A stretch of 64,000 bases of DNA, from the NCBI GenBank assembly GCA_034520365.1, contig JAXHNP010000007.1, forward strand, positions 372,001-436,000, in the 5' to 3' direction. The stretch comes from Desulfobacterales bacterium (GTDB taxonomy: Bacteria > Desulfobacterota > Desulfobacteria > Desulfobacterales > Desulfosalsimonadaceae). Below the pieces are notes generated by a model, which worked only from the letters and a program-made list of their open reading frames with translations, ran no database searches and was not told the origin of the DNA. The translations under genes and the position numbers were made by a program. Positions 16,475 to 27,172 of the stretch are shown here, one piece after another; within the stretch, counting starts at the first letter, position 1; each line of letters begins with the position of its first letter.

Positions 16475-19400
16475 CTACTGGTGATAGCTCTGAATCGGGG
16501 CCACGGTCAGGGCCTTCTGTTTTAAGGCGGCAATGCCGCGGCTCATGGCCTTGGCGCCGGCTATGGTCGTGGCGTAGGGAATGCCGAATTTTAATGCCGC
16601 CCGGCGGATCATGTATCCGTCCCGCCGGGTTTCATCCCCGGTGCCGGTGTTGATCACGAGGTGAATCTCCCGGTTTAAAATGGCATCCACCACATGGGGG
16701 CGGCCGACGGAGACCTTATTGATCATGCGATTTTCGATTCCGTTGTTTGAAAAAAACTCTGACGTGCCGCGCGTGGCAATGATCTCAAAACCGATATCCC
16801 GGAATGCGGCGGCCACCGGCAGCACCGCCTGTTTATCCGAATCCTGGACGCTGATAAAGACATCCCCGTCAACCGGCAGGTGCTGGCCGGCACCGATCTG
16901 CGCCTTGGCATAGGCCCGCCCGAACTCTTTGTCTATGCCCATCACTTCACCCGTTGATTTCATCTCCGGTCCCAGCAGGGTATCCACGTCCGGAAACCGG
17001 TCAAACGGCATGACCGCTTCCTTGACCGATATATGGGCAGGCACGGTTTCAGCGGTTAATCCAAGCTCTGCAAGGCGCCAGCCGAGCATCACCTTGGTGG
17101 CAATTTTGGCCAGGGGCACACCGCTGGCCTTGCTGACAAATGGAATCGTACGCGAGGCCCGGGGATTAACTTCCAGTACATACAGATGGCCGTCTTTGAT
17201 GGCATACTGGACATTCATCAGCCCGATCACGTCCAATTCTTTAGCCATGGCCTTGGTGGCCGCGGTCACGGATTCAATCTCATCGGTTGTCAATGAATAA
17301 GGCGGCAGCACGCAGGCCGAGTCCCCGGAATGGACGCCTGCGGCCTCAATATGCTCCATGATGCCGCCGATAATGGTCTCGCGCCCGTCGCAAACCGCAT
17401 CCACATCCACCTCAACCGCATCTTCCAAAAATTTGTCAATCAATACCGGGTGATCCGGCGAAGCGATCAGCGCCAGGCGGGTAAAGTTTTCCAGGGTTTG
17501 CCCGTCATAGACAATTTTCATGGCCCGCCCCCCCAGCACGTAGGACGGCCGGACGATCACGGGAAACCCAATGCGTTCGGCCACGTTAAGGGCCTCAGAC
17601 ACACTCATGGCCGTATCATTGGGCGCCTGCTTCAAATCCAGTTTATTTAACATGGCCTGGAACTGTTTGCGGTCTTCCGCGCGGGCAATGCTCTTAGGAT
17701 GCGTGCCGATAACCGGCGCGCCGGATTCAAGCAGCGGGATGGACAAATTAAGCGGGGTCTGGCCGCCGAACTGGACGATCACGCCGTCCGGTTTTTCAGT
17801 CTCCACAATATGAAGGACATCCTCGTGGGTCAGCGGCTCAAAGTAGAGCTTATCCGATGTGTCATAGTCCGTACTCACCGTTTCCGGGTTGCTGTTGACC
17901 ATAATGGATTCGATCCCCAGCTCCCTTAGGGCAAAAGAGGCATGCACACAGCAGTAGTCAAATTCAATGCCCTGGCCGATCCGGTTCGGCCCGCCGCCCA
18001 AAATCATAATTTTTTTGCGCGCCGACACCCGGGCTTCATTCTCCTGCTCATAGGTCGAATAATAATAGGGGGTGGCTGCCTCAAACTCCGCCGCACAGGT
18101 ATCCACCAGCTTGTACACCGGCCGGATTTTTTGAGACTTGCGCTGATCCCGAATGGTTTTCTCATCCGTGCCGCTCAATACCCCCAGCTGAAAGTCGGAA
18201 AACCCGAAGGATTTAGCGCGCGCCAGCAATTCGGACGGCAGGGGGGCGCCGGTTTCCTTTACCCGATCCTCCATGTCAACAATCTGCTTTAGCTGATGCA
18301 AAAACCACGGATCAATGCCGGTAAGCCCATAAATGGTTTCTATGGGCATGCCGGCCAGCAGGGCGTATCTCAAATAAAAAATCCGATTGGAGGTGGGCCG
18401 GGCCAAAAGCCGCTCGATCTCTTCGGCCGATTCGGGAAACGCTTCCGCATCCAGATGATCCTTGCCGTCCGCCCCCAACCCGTAACGATTGATTTCCAAA
18501 GACCGCAGGCATTTTTGAAGCGCCTCTTTAAACGTCCGGCCGATGGCCATGGTCTCGCCTACGGAGCGCATGGACGTGGTGAGCACGTCTTCTGCCTCCG
18601 GGAACTTCTCAAAAGTCCATCGCGGAATTTTCACCACGCAGTAGTCCAGGGACGGTTCAAAGGCGGCCACAGTCTCGCCGGTAATGTCATTGGGCAGCTC
18701 ATCCAGGGTGTAGCCCACGGCCAATTTGGCTGCAATCTTGGCAATGGGAAAGCCCGTGGCCTTGGAGGCAAGCGCCGAGCTCCGGGACACCCGGGGGTTC
18801 ATTTCGATGACGAGCATCTCCCCGGTTTCCGGATTAACGGCAAACTGGACGTTGGAGCCTCCCGTATCCACTCCGATTTCCCGCAGAATGGCGATCGAGG
18901 CATCCCGCATGAGCTGATATTCCCGATCCGTCAATGTCTGGGCCGGGGCCACGGTGATGGAATCCCCGGTATGAACACCCATGGGGTCCATGTTTTCAAT
19001 GGCGCAGACAATGACCACATTATCGTTTTTATCCCGCATGACCTCGAGTTCGTATTCCTTCCATCCGAGCACCGACTCCTCGATCATTACCTGGGTGGTC
19101 ATGCTGGCATCCAGGCCCGCCTCGGCCATGTTTTTCAAGTCTTCCGGGTTATAGGCCACCCCGCCGCCGGTGCCGCCCAGGGTAAAGCTCGGCCGCACGA
19201 TAATGGGGTAGCCGATCTTATCGGCAATCCGCCACACCGTCTCCATATCTTGCGCAAAATCGCTTTTGGGGCTCCGCAGCCCGATTTTTTCCATGGCCCA
19301 GCGGAACTGGTCCCTGGCTTCCGCCTTTTGAATCGATTCAAGGTTGGCACCGATCATCTCGACGCCGTATTTTTCCAATATCCCCTTTTCCGAAACCGCC

Positions 19401-19699
19401 ACGGCGGTATTTAACCCCGTCTGGCCGCCCAGGGTGGGCAGCAGGGCATCGGGGCGCTCCTTTTCAATAATCATTTCCACCGATTTCGGGGTTACCGGCT
19501 CGATATAGGTGCAGTCCGCCATCTCCGGATCGGTCATGATGGTCGCCGGGTTGCTGTTGACGAGCACCACTTCGTAGCCCTCTTCCTTTAACGCCTTGCA
19601 GGCCTGGGTGCCGGAATAATCGAACTCGCAGGCCTGGCTGATGATGATGGGGCCGGCGCCGATGATCAGAATTTTATGGATGTCGTCTCGTTTGGGCAT
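16475..19699 (-). CDS. carB: Carbamoyl-phosphate synthase large subunit
   Basis: The 1,074-aa protein has the duplicated ATP-grasp architecture of CarB: first half [25 protein letters not shown], second half [25 protein letters not shown], with [12 protein letters not shown] and [11 protein letters not shown] as the two ATP loops. The C-terminal MGS-like allosteric domain (about 940-1074) includes [16 protein letters not shown]. It makes carbamoyl phosphate for arginine and pyrimidine synthesis with CarA, encoded 226 bp upstream. Full length. Confidence 0.97.
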   Translation of the reverse strand: MPKRDDIHKILIIGAGPIIISQACEFDYSGTQACKALKEEGYEVVLVNSNPATIMTDPEMADCTYIEPVTPKSVEMIIEKERPDALLPTLGGQTGLNTAVAVSEKGILEKYGVEMIGANLESIQKAEARDQFRWAMEKIGLRSPKSDFAQDMETVWRIADKIGYPIIVRPSFTLGGTGGGVAYNPEDLKNMAEAGLDASMTTQVMIEESVLGWKEYELEVMRDKNDNVVIVCAIENMDPMGVHTGDSITVAPAQTLTDREYQLMRDASIAILREIGVDTGGSNVQFAVNPETGEMLVIEMNPRVSRSSALASKATGFPIAKIAAKLAVGYTLDELPNDITGETVAAFEPSLDYCVVKIPRWTFEKFPEAEDVLTTSMRSVGETMAIGRTFKEALQKCLRSLEINRYGLGADGKDHLDAEAFPESAEEIERLLARPTSNRIFYLRYALLAGMPIETIYGLTGIDPWFLHQLKQIVDMEDRVKETGAPLPSELLARAKSFGFSDFQLGVLSGTDEKTIRDQRKSQKIRPVYKLVDTCAAEFEAATPYYYSTYEQENEARVSARKKIMILGGGPNRIGQGIEFDYCCVHASFALRELGIESIMVNSNPETVSTDYDTSDKLYFEPLTHEDVLHIVETEKPDGVIVQFGGQTPLNLSIPLLESGAPVIGTHPKSIARAEDRKQFQAMLNKLDLKQAPNDTAMSVSEALNVAERIGFPVIVRPSYVLGGRAMKIVYDGQTLENFTRLALIASPDHPVLIDKFLEDAVEVDVDAVCDGRETIIGGIMEHIEAAGVHSGDSACVLPPYSLTTDEIESVTAATKAMAKELDVIGLMNVQYAIKDGHLYVLEVNPRASRTIPFVSKASGVPLAKIATKVMLGWRLAELGLTAETVPAHISVKEAVMPFDRFPDVDTLLGPEMKSTGEVMGIDKEFGRAYAKAQIGAGQHLPVDGDVFISVQDSDKQAVLPVAAAFRDIGFEIIATRGTSEFFSNNGIENRMINKVSVGRPHVVDAILNREIHLVINTGTGDETRRDGYMIRRAALKFGIPYATTIAGAKAMSRGIAALKQKALTVAPIQSYHQ

Positions 19700-19701
19700 A
19701 A

Positions 19702-19924
19702 GAAAGGTATAAGGTTTAGGGTTTAGGGTTCACGGTTCACGGTTCACGGTTCGTAATTAAATTCCAAATTACAATATTCAAATGACAAACAAATTCCAAA
19801 AATCAAATCCCAATGCTTAAAACAACCCCTCTTTTGCCGAACGCCTGTTGTTTTGAATTTTGGTCATTGGAATTTGAGTATTGTTTGTGTTTTGAGATTT
19901 GAAATTTGAGATTTTATCTTTCCA
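19702..19924. repeat. Repeat-rich gap between carA and carB
   Basis: TTTAGGG and TTCACGG heptamers (19712-19752) are followed by AT-rich sequence in which ATTCCAA/TTGGAAT-type words recur in inverted order (about 19758-19910). No gene is visible. Confidence 0.6.
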
Positions 19925-21067
19925 TTAGTACTTCAGTGCTTTCATCATCCCTGCGAATTCCTCAAACAAATACCGGGCGTCATGGGGGCCGGGGGCGGCT
20001 TCCGGGTGGTATTGGACGGCAAACAGCGGTTCATGCCGGTGCCGGAAGCCTTCCAGGGTGTTGTCGTTTAAATTCATATGCGTAATCTCCACAATCTCCG
20101 GATCCAGGCTTTCCGGATCCACCACAAACCCGTGATTCTGGGAGGTAATCTCAACCTGCCGGGTCGCCAGATACTGCACCGGCTGGTTGGCCCCGTGATG
20201 GCCGAATTTAAGCTTATAGGTCCGCCCGCCAAGCGCCAGGCCGATCAGCTGGATGCCTAAGCAGATGCCGAACATGGGCCGAAAGCCAATCAACGCCCTT
20301 ACCGTTTCAACCATATCGGTCAGCGGCTCCGGGTCCCCGGGGCCGTTTGACAAAAAAATACCGTCCGGCGCAAGCGCCCGGACGGTCTCGGCTTTGGTTT
20401 TCGCCGGCACCACCAGCACCTCAAACCCCACATCCGCAAGGCACCTCAGGATATTGTATTTCACGCCGAAATCGAAAGCCACCACCCGGTATTTCCCGCT
20501 TTTTGCGCGCCAGATCGTATCATCGACAACCGTTTCGGCGGAAAGGGGTTCCGGACGATCGGCCCAGAAATAGGGAATTGGTGTGGACACGCCGCTCACC
20601 AGATCCCGGCCCTCCATTTTGGGAATTTCCCGGGCCCGGGCGGATAGAGACGCCGGATCCAGATCCCGTGTGGATATCACCGCGCGCATGGCACCGGCAT
20701 TCCGGATATGCCGGGTGATGGCCCGGGTGTCCAGTTCATGAATGCCCAGGATATTCTGAGATACCAAATAGTCCTTTAAGGACGCGGTCGCCCGGAAATT
20801 ACTCGGAAATTCCTGGTATTCCCGGAGGATAAAGGCAGCTACCTGGACGCGGTCGGATTCCACATCTTCCGGATTGACGCCGTAATTGCCGATCAGCGGA
20901 TAGGTCATCACCACCATCTGGCCGCGGTAGGAAGGGTCGGTCAGCACCTCCTGGTAGCCGGACATGCTGGTATTAAACACGACCTCCCCCCCGGTTTCGC
21001 CGTGTCCGGTGAAACTTCGGCATTCAAACGTTCGGCCGTCTTCGAAGGCAAGCAGGGCTTTCGTCAT
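19925..21067 (-). CDS. carA: Carbamoyl-phosphate synthase small subunit
   Basis: The glutaminase subunit that channels ammonia to CarB. The class I amidotransferase triad is visible: nucleophile Cys in [14 protein letters not shown] and the His-Glu pair in [21 protein letters not shown] forms the oxyanion loop. ATG at 21067 (380 aa, starting [11 protein letters not shown]) matches the usual CarA start; an in-frame TTG 21 nt upstream is a weaker choice. Confidence 0.95.
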   Translation of the reverse strand: MTKALLAFEDGRTFECRSFTGHGETGGEVVFNTSMSGYQEVLTDPSYRGQMVVMTYPLIGNYGVNPEDVESDRVQVAAFILREYQEFPSNFRATASLKDYLVSQNILGIHELDTRAITRHIRNAGAMRAVISTRDLDPASLSARAREIPKMEGRDLVSGVSTPIPYFWADRPEPLSAETVVDDTIWRAKSGKYRVVAFDFGVKYNILRCLADVGFEVLVVPAKTKAETVRALAPDGIFLSNGPGDPEPLTDMVETVRALIGFRPMFGICLGIQLIGLALGGRTYKLKFGHHGANQPVQYLATRQVEITSQNHGFVVDPESLDPEIVEITHMNLNDNTLEGFRHRHEPLFAVQYHPEAAPGPHDARYLFEEFAGMMKALKY

Positions 21068-21130
21068 TGCTTCTGATTCATCCGTCAAGTTTTTGCATAG
21101 TATATTTTGTTATTCCAACACCTTCGGCCT

Positions 21131-21203
21131 CTGTCATTCCGAGGAGCACAAGCGACGAGGAATCTTAAAGTAAAAGATTTCTCGCTATCGCTCGAAATGA
21201 CAG
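21131..21203. repeat. Palindromic repeat, family 2 (CTGTCATT...AATGACAG)
   Basis: CTGTCATTCCGAGGAGC at the left and CTCGAAATGACAG at the right form an imperfect palindrome of about 73 bp with an inner GCGACGAGGAATCTT/AAGATTTCTCGC pairing. Related copies are at 47483, 48791 and (half) 49405. Confidence 0.75.
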
Positions 21204-21359
21204 TATGGACAGATTTTGAGAGCTTTTTTGAGTTACCTTCTGCAAAAATACCGCCTCAGCAGCAGAATAAATCGTTTTTTATAAATCCATCCATAATAAA
21301 TTGCTTAAAAAATCCCTTATCTCATACCAGATTCAGCCACCCAGTCAATTAAAAGCGGC

Positions 21360-23771
21360 CTAAAGCGGCGTATTCTCCACTATCTCCCAGACGCCGCACG
21401 GGCAGGCGCCGGCGCAGAAGCCGCAGCCGATACAGCGCTCAGGGTCCACCACATACTCATAATCCCCGTTTTCCTTTGCCGCCCGGCTGATTGCCGCCTG
21501 CGGACAGACCGCTTCGCAAATTCCGCAATCCCGGCACGCGCCGCATGAGGCACACTCGCTGCCGCATGCATTCATGTCATGATATTCGGTAATCCGGGGG
21601 TCAAAATATTCCAATTTGACGCGGTGTTTGTCAATCACCTCCCGAAAGTCCCAGGCCGCCCGGTGGATGGTGTGAGATTCGGACAGCTGTGGATCGACAA
21701 ACCCCTGGTGCTTATCCGAAACCGGCTTGACCATCTGCTCGGGCCGCTTGCCTTCCAGTATGTCGGCAATAACGGCCGCCGCCTTTCGGCCCGCGCCGAT
21801 GGCATCGGTTAACAGGCCCGGGGCCACCATGTCGCCGATGGCAAATATCTTCGGATCTGTTGTCTGGTAATATTCATTGACCGTCGCATAGCCTTTTTTG
21901 GCCTTCACCGTATCCGGCAGAAACGACAAATCCGGCATGTCCCCGATGGCAACCACCACCGTATCCGCCGGCAGCAATTCACCGGTATCCAGATAGACCC
22001 CGTCATCGGTGATTTCCTTTGTATAGCAGGGCCAGCGGAACTCTGCCCCCGCGGCCTCGGCGTGTTGTTTTTCCCTGCCAAAGGCAGCCGGCTTCTGCAC
22101 GTCAATCAACTGGATCGATTCCGCCCCCAGCCGGTTGGCCTCCACTGCCACGTCACAGCCCACATTGCCCGCGCCGATCACCACCACCCGTTTACCGGGA
22201 TCAATCGCGCCGGCTTTGGCCCGGGCCAGAAAATCGTTTGCCGGAATCATCCGTTCATTGCCGGCAACCGGCAGGGTTTTCGGCGTTTGCGCGCCGGTGG
22301 CGACCACCACATAATCCACCTCGGCTTTAAGCTGCTCAATATCATCCCGGGAAAGCTTCTGCTGCAGATTCACATGCGGGATGGCCGCTCTTACCCGCTC
22401 CAGCTCCCTGGCCACGATGTCTTCGGGAATCCGGCTCTCCGGGATCACCGAAAGAATTTTTCCGCCCAAAAGCTGGGACATATCATAAATGGTGGCCTCA
22501 TGCCCCCGAAGCCTCAGCTGCCAGGCCACGGAAATGCCCGCCGGGCCGCCGCCGATCACCGCCACTTTACCTTCTGAAAGTTCCGGCAGCTCGGGCGTTT
22601 TGGCCTCGATGCTGGCTTTTCCCAGCTGGGTGACATCAACCGGCGGCATATTCACAGACTGCTTGGTGCAGGCGTTCATGCACAGATTGGGGCACAGATA
22701 GCCGCAAACGGTTGCCGGAAACGGGGTATAGGCAAGCGCCATATCAACGGCCTCGTCCACCCGGCCATCGCGGATCAGGCGCCAGCGGTCATGAACCGGA
22801 ATGCCCGTCGGGCAGGCGGCTTCGCAAGGCGCTTTATACATGCGGTTGGCCCATACCGGCACATAGCGCCGAAGCTCACCCGAAGTAATTACCGGTATCG
22901 GGCTCATGTCCATGTCAGTCAAATCGCCGATCAGACCGCCGGCGCCAAGCTCCCGGTTCCAGACAGACTGGTGGAATTCCTGCATGGACCTTATTTTTCG
23001 CACCACCTTGTCCCGGGGCGTACGGGCGGCGATCAGCTGCCAGCGCTCACGCTCGGAGAGCTCATCATAGAGATCCATGCGACCGATCGCAGCCAGAAAC
23101 TGCTGCAAATTTTCCGCAAGCCATTCCCAGTCCGACTCGCTGATAGGCGTCAGGCGGGCGTCACTTTTGCTGTATCCGCCGTGCGGGCCGCGGAAAAATA
23201 CCTTGCCCCCGACCATGCCGACAAGCGGCCGGTAACCCAGAATATTCCCCGGCGTCTGCGCCTCAATGCCGCAGATAACCGCGATGCCGCCGGCCATGAA
23301 CTCGCCGAAGTAATCCCCGGCAGAGCCCAGCACCCAGAGTTCCGGCGGGGAAAACCGCGGATTGTGCTTGGTCATGGTCATGCCCCGGGCCCCGATGGAG
23401 CCGGCCACGCACACCCGGCCCTGGGCCATGGCATTGGCCACGCCGTTTCCCGCATGGCCGTGCACAATAATATCCGCTCCGCCGTTTAGCCAGCCAACAT
23501 CATCGGATGCCGGCCCCATGTTCTCGATCCGGGTGCTGGGAAAGCCCATGGATCCCAGCCGCTGGCCGGAATGACCGGTCACGCGGATATGGACCGGCTC
23601 TTGACCCGCCTTCCATAAACGCCCGCCGATACCGTGATGCCCGTAGGCATCCACCTCGATGTAGCGATGGCCTTTTTCAAGCGCTGCCTGAATCCGCTCT
23701 TCCAATACGCGGGATTCGAGCCGAACACCGTCTTCCCTGCCTTGCACAAGATAATATTGCTGATGATCCAC
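21360..23771 (-). CDS. Glutamate synthase: GXGXG plus GltD-like FAD oxidoreductase plus ferredoxin
   Basis: The 803-aa protein fuses three parts. Residues 1 to about 250 are the GltB C-terminal GXGXG beta-helix (GHHGIGGRLW, GGADIIVHGHAGNGVANAM). Residues about 310-700 are the GltD-like oxidoreductase: N-terminal Cys cluster CEAACPTGIPVHD, FAD site VAVIGGGPAGIS, NAD(P) site VVVIGAGNVGCDV and C-terminal GD motif. The last 70 residues hold two 4Fe-4S ferredoxin motifs (CGACRDCGICEAVCP and CIGCGFCAGACPCG). It would feed electrons to the FMN subunit encoded upstream. It is the last gene of the three-gene operon, 28 bp after the FMN subunit gene. Confidence 0.88.
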   Translation of the reverse strand: MDHQQYYLVQGREDGVRLESRVLEERIQAALEKGHRYIEVDAYGHHGIGGRLWKAGQEPVHIRVTGHSGQRLGSMGFPSTRIENMGPASDDVGWLNGGADIIVHGHAGNGVANAMAQGRVCVAGSIGARGMTMTKHNPRFSPPELWVLGSAGDYFGEFMAGGIAVICGIEAQTPGNILGYRPLVGMVGGKVFFRGPHGGYSKSDARLTPISESDWEWLAENLQQFLAAIGRMDLYDELSERERWQLIAARTPRDKVVRKIRSMQEFHQSVWNRELGAGGLIGDLTDMDMSPIPVITSGELRRYVPVWANRMYKAPCEAACPTGIPVHDRWRLIRDGRVDEAVDMALAYTPFPATVCGYLCPNLCMNACTKQSVNMPPVDVTQLGKASIEAKTPELPELSEGKVAVIGGGPAGISVAWQLRLRGHEATIYDMSQLLGGKILSVIPESRIPEDIVARELERVRAAIPHVNLQQKLSRDDIEQLKAEVDYVVVATGAQTPKTLPVAGNERMIPANDFLARAKAGAIDPGKRVVVIGAGNVGCDVAVEANRLGAESIQLIDVQKPAAFGREKQHAEAAGAEFRWPCYTKEITDDGVYLDTGELLPADTVVVAIGDMPDLSFLPDTVKAKKGYATVNEYYQTTDPKIFAIGDMVAPGLLTDAIGAGRKAAAVIADILEGKRPEQMVKPVSDKHQGFVDPQLSESHTIHRAAWDFREVIDKHRVKLEYFDPRITEYHDMNACGSECASCGACRDCGICEAVCPQAAISRAAKENGDYEYVVDPERCIGCGFCAGACPCGVWEIVENTPL

Positions 23772-23799
23772 TATTATAACCTCAGTGCCTTACCTAAAC

Positions 23800-25434
23800 C
23801 TACACCACATATTTAATCTGAAGCCGCTCTGCGGTCGCCTTATCATCAACCCCCAGCGCATCGGACATACCGATGGGAAGCGAGGTGGAACGGCCGAGCG
23901 GGGCCACGATTTTTCGAAGCTCCGTATCAAAACTCACATACATATCCACCACCCGCCGGGCCACATCATCGGGGTCCAGGCGCCGGTAAAGCCGGGGATC
24001 CTGGGAGGTAATCCCCTTGGGGCACTGACCGATGTTGCAGATATTGCAGCGGCCGGTTTCAGAGCCCAGGCACCCGGCAGCCGCCTGCATCACGTATTTG
24101 CCCACCTGAACCCCGCTTGCCCCCAGCATAATCAGCGCTGCGGCATTGGCGGCGAGATTGCCGTTTTTGCCGATACCGCCGCCGGCAAACAGCGGGATTT
24201 CATTCTGCTGGCCAACGGAAACCAGGTTCAAATAGCAGTCGCGCAAACAGGAGGCGATGGGATGGCCCATGTGATTCATGGACACGTTGTAGGCCGCGCC
24301 CGTACCGCCGTCCTCGCCGTCAATGGCAAGGCCGGCCGCATAGGGATTTCGGGTCAGGTTGTTTAATACGGCAAGGGCGGTGGATGTGGCGGATATCTTT
24401 GGATACACCGGCACCCGGAATCCCCAGGCCATGGACATGGACTGGATCATCTTGGCCACCGCCTCCTCGATGGAATACTTAGTCTGATGCGTCGGGGGAC
24501 TCGGGAGACTCACCCCCTGCGGGACGCCTCGGATAGCCGAAATCAGCTGGTTGACCTTGTACCACATCAAAAGCCCGCCGTCGCCGGGCTTTGCCCCCTG
24601 GCCGTACTTGATCTCAATGGCGCAGGGGTCCACCTTCATCTCGGGAATCGCATGAATGATCTCATCCCACCCGAAGTAGCCGGAGGCGATCTGCAGGATC
24701 ACATACCGCAGAAAACGCGAGCGCAAAAGCCGCGGCGGGCAACCGCCTTCCCCGGTGCTGATCCGAACCGGCATGCCCAGTTCCTCGTTTAAATAGGCTA
24801 CCCCCATCTGGAGCCCCTCCCACATGGGGGGCGAGAGGGCGCCGAATGACATCCCGCCGATGATCAGCGGGTAAATCTCGCGTACCGGGGGAATCCAGCC
24901 GCGCTCCCGGATCATGCGGATATTCTCCTCAGGCGGCAGAACCCGGCCCAGGAGGCTTCGCATCTCAAATTGGTGCCGGCCGGCATCCAGGGCCGGATCG
25001 GTTAACATGGAGATCCGGGTGAACTTGATCCGGTCCAGCACCCCGCCGGGAACATTTCTCCGGCCGCCGCGGCGCTCCGGCTCGCCGCCCTGGTTGATGT
25101 GAAACGAGAGTTTTTCCGCTTCATCGGAGTGCATCGGCATAATCGCGTCATTGGGGCAGACCATGGTGCACATGCCGCAGCCCACGCAATGATAGGCGGG
25201 CGAGGTGCGCTGGCGGATCCCGTAGTAGGTTTTGAAGACATTGCCCGGCTTGGCATTAAGGCCCATTTCCACGTCCACGATCCGCTTTCGAAAGACGCCG
25301 AGTTCAATGGCGTGCACCGGGCAAACGGCCGTGCACTTTCCGCACAAGGTACATTTTTCCTTGCTCCAGGCAATCTGCCAGGGCAGATCCTTGGTGCTTA
25401 ATGAAGAAGGGATAATTTTTCCATTTGATGACAT
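23800..25434 (-). CDS. Glutamate synthase FMN subunit with N-terminal ferredoxin domain
   Basis: The 544-aa protein begins with two 4Fe-4S motifs (CTLCGKCTAVCP, CVGCGMCTMVCP). The FMN synthase domain follows, with IKYGQGAKPGDGG, IDGEDGGTGAA and CNICNIGQCPKGI, the last resembling the 3Fe-4S cluster loop of GltB. This is the archaeal/clostridial-like split glutamate synthase layout. ATG at 25434 was chosen; the frame continues 35 residues upstream but only within the preceding gene. It overlaps the amidotransferase gene by 37 nt. Confidence 0.88.
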   Translation of the reverse strand: MSSNGKIIPSSLSTKDLPWQIAWSKEKCTLCGKCTAVCPVHAIELGVFRKRIVDVEMGLNAKPGNVFKTYYGIRQRTSPAYHCVGCGMCTMVCPNDAIMPMHSDEAEKLSFHINQGGEPERRGGRRNVPGGVLDRIKFTRISMLTDPALDAGRHQFEMRSLLGRVLPPEENIRMIRERGWIPPVREIYPLIIGGMSFGALSPPMWEGLQMGVAYLNEELGMPVRISTGEGGCPPRLLRSRFLRYVILQIASGYFGWDEIIHAIPEMKVDPCAIEIKYGQGAKPGDGGLLMWYKVNQLISAIRGVPQGVSLPSPPTHQTKYSIEEAVAKMIQSMSMAWGFRVPVYPKISATSTALAVLNNLTRNPYAAGLAIDGEDGGTGAAYNVSMNHMGHPIASCLRDCYLNLVSVGQQNEIPLFAGGGIGKNGNLAANAAALIMLGASGVQVGKYVMQAAAGCLGSETGRCNICNIGQCPKGITSQDPRLYRRLDPDDVARRVVDMYVSFDTELRKIVAPLGRSTSLPIGMSDALGVDDKATAERLQIKYVV

Positions 25435-26528
25435 ATCTTGGCCTCTTGATGATCCGGGCTGACAACCACCGTATCCATATGCATGGGCTGAAAATCGGCT
25501 TGTTTGTCCCGGTCCGGCAGCACCGCGTCCAGACCGCATATTTCGGAGGAGAATACATACATGCCGGGACGGCCGCCCACGACGCCGGGCCGCAGTTTTT
25601 TTCTGTCCTGGGCCATGAACATGGTGTTGTCCGGCATCACCCCGATGATACAGTTCGGACCGTCGATGATCAGTTTGCGGCAGCTTTTTTTCATGTGCTT
25701 TAAAAACATCCCGTCCGGATGATCCTCCAGGTGATCGTCCTGAAGCGGGGTGATAATGTGCTTGTAGGCTTCGATATTCAAGCCCAGCCGCGTGTGAATG
25801 TAGTGCAGAATATGCACAAACACCTCGGAATCCGAATAAAACCCGCTATAGCCGGAAACGCCCCGGCTCATGAGATATTCCCGGATGGGCACAAACGCCG
25901 TGTTCTCCCCGTTTGTCATGGTGGAAAACCCCTGGATGAAAAACGGGTGGCAGGCATACAGGTCAATGGCGTAGTTGGTGTTCTGCCGGCCCTGGGCCAT
26001 AATGATCCGGGAGTTTAATTTCTCGTTGGAAAGCTCCAGGTAGTTGCCCACGGTTAAGGGATCGCCGATTTCCTTGATCATAATCGTATCCGGCCAGAAA
26101 GAAAAGACAATCATATCATGCTTCTCCCGCCCCATGGCCTGGAGCTTTAAGCGGATATCCAGGAGGCGGCTGTGCTTTTCCGCATCGCTTAAGCTCTCCC
26201 ATTCATCCGGGTATTCATAGGCGCGGATCAGATAAATATCCCGCTTGGGCACACCGGGCGGGGGAACTTTCGGCACTTTGATGGTGATTTTATACTTGGT
26301 CAAAAACCCGATATCGATCATAAAGCTGTCCAGGCGCTTCAAGCCCGCCTCGGTGAAAATACCGGATAGAATGGGGGCATCCTTCATATCTTCAAACGGT
26401 CCGCCCAGGTCCCGGAGAAAAAGCCCCACCCCCGAGCCGTCATGGCCCTCGCGCATCACGTCCAGTGCATTTAAGGCGACCATGGGCGATACCGGCGCTT
26501 CACTGGTTAGACCGAACAGTCGACACAT
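25398..26528 (-). CDS. Glutamate synthase class II glutamine amidotransferase subunit
   Basis: The N-terminus MCRLFGL places the catalytic nucleophile at Cys2 after Met removal, as in the GltB glutaminase domain. GRQNTNYAIDLYACHPF and NGENTAFVPIREYL resemble the glutamine-binding Arg and Asn/Gly loops of the class II fold. The 376-aa stand-alone subunit would provide ammonia to the FMN subunit encoded next. First gene of the operon, with a 70-nt leader from the sigma-54 type promoter. Confidence 0.87.
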   Translation of the reverse strand: MCRLFGLTSEAPVSPMVALNALDVMREGHDGSGVGLFLRDLGGPFEDMKDAPILSGIFTEAGLKRLDSFMIDIGFLTKYKITIKVPKVPPPGVPKRDIYLIRAYEYPDEWESLSDAEKHSRLLDIRLKLQAMGREKHDMIVFSFWPDTIMIKEIGDPLTVGNYLELSNEKLNSRIIMAQGRQNTNYAIDLYACHPFFIQGFSTMTNGENTAFVPIREYLMSRGVSGYSGFYSDSEVFVHILHYIHTRLGLNIEAYKHIITPLQDDHLEDHPDGMFLKHMKKSCRKLIIDGPNCIIGVMPDNTMFMAQDRKKLRPGVVGGRPGMYVFSSEICGLDAVLPDRDKQADFQPMHMDTVVVSPDHQEAKICHQMEKLSLLH

Positions 26529-26608
26529 AAAGGCTCCTCATATTAAAGCCGCTTATAAACTTTTTGCACGGCTTGTTTTATCATTATTTTTCCAGCACAA
26601 AGTCTTAT

Positions 26609-26624
26609 TGCAAATCACATGCCG
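26609..26624 (-). promoter_or_regulatory. Sigma-54 type promoter for the glutamate synthase operon
   Basis: On the minus strand the sequence is CGGCATGTGATTTGCA: GG and GC are separated by exactly 10 bp and the TTGC box is perfect. It lies about 80 bp before the first gene, a spacing that fits. RpoN control of ammonium assimilation genes is common. No enhancer site was identified. Confidence 0.5.
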
Positions 26625-26936
26625 AAAATAATGCTATATTTAATTATCTGATATTTATACTTAAATTTATATTTTTTGCTTCACGCATGGGTTATTTTGT
26701 ACATTTTTGTCATTTATAGCGGAATGAAAACAACAAAATTGTAACACACCCCTAATCATTTAATATTAAATATTTTATCAACAAGTTATCTGGCAGCATC
26801 AGGCGGTATAACCATTGAAAGTATTCTCCACGAGCCGCAGCCGAGCCTGTAAATAACTTTTGTTGCGTGTTTGAAGGCACTAAGGCACAAATATATCACC
26901 AATAAGAGCGGGGTGCAAAAAAGTCGAAGGGAGTTT

Positions 26937-27083
26937 CAGGGCAAATTTGTTCTGTCTTTTCTTAGGCCGGCACGGTGGCCTGCCCTACGGCCACATGCGT
27001 CGTAGAGTCGGCCACCGTGCCGACTAATTGTCCGTTAACAGGACCGTGGTTGTGGGTTTTGCGGTTAGAACAAATTAGCCGTG
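26937..27083. mobile_element. MITE with 17-bp TIRs and a 10-bp target duplication
   Basis: Left end CAGGGCAAATTTGTTCT (26937-26953); right end AGAACAAATTAGCCGTG (27067-27083). The direct repeat AAGGGAGTTT flanks it at 26927-26936 and 27084-27093. Inside are the REP palindrome (GGCACGGTGGCC / GGCCACCGTGCC) and a stretch near the right end that is the inverse of the left interior of the S23 element at 6838. The rest of the 26529-27172 gap is AT-rich and shows only the promoter above. Confidence 0.85.
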
Positions 27084-27172
27084 AAGGGAGTTTAGTCAGG
27101 ACGGCGCGGAATCGGCTTGATAACGGCCGTCCTGCTGGCAGGAAAACGAGCTTATTGTTACCGCAACACCCC

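Noticed and set aside
18296-19414. 372-codon open frame on the plus strand inside carB
   Set aside because: It is a shadow of the high-GC carB gene on the other strand, with no ribosome site and Gly/His/Arg-rich composition.
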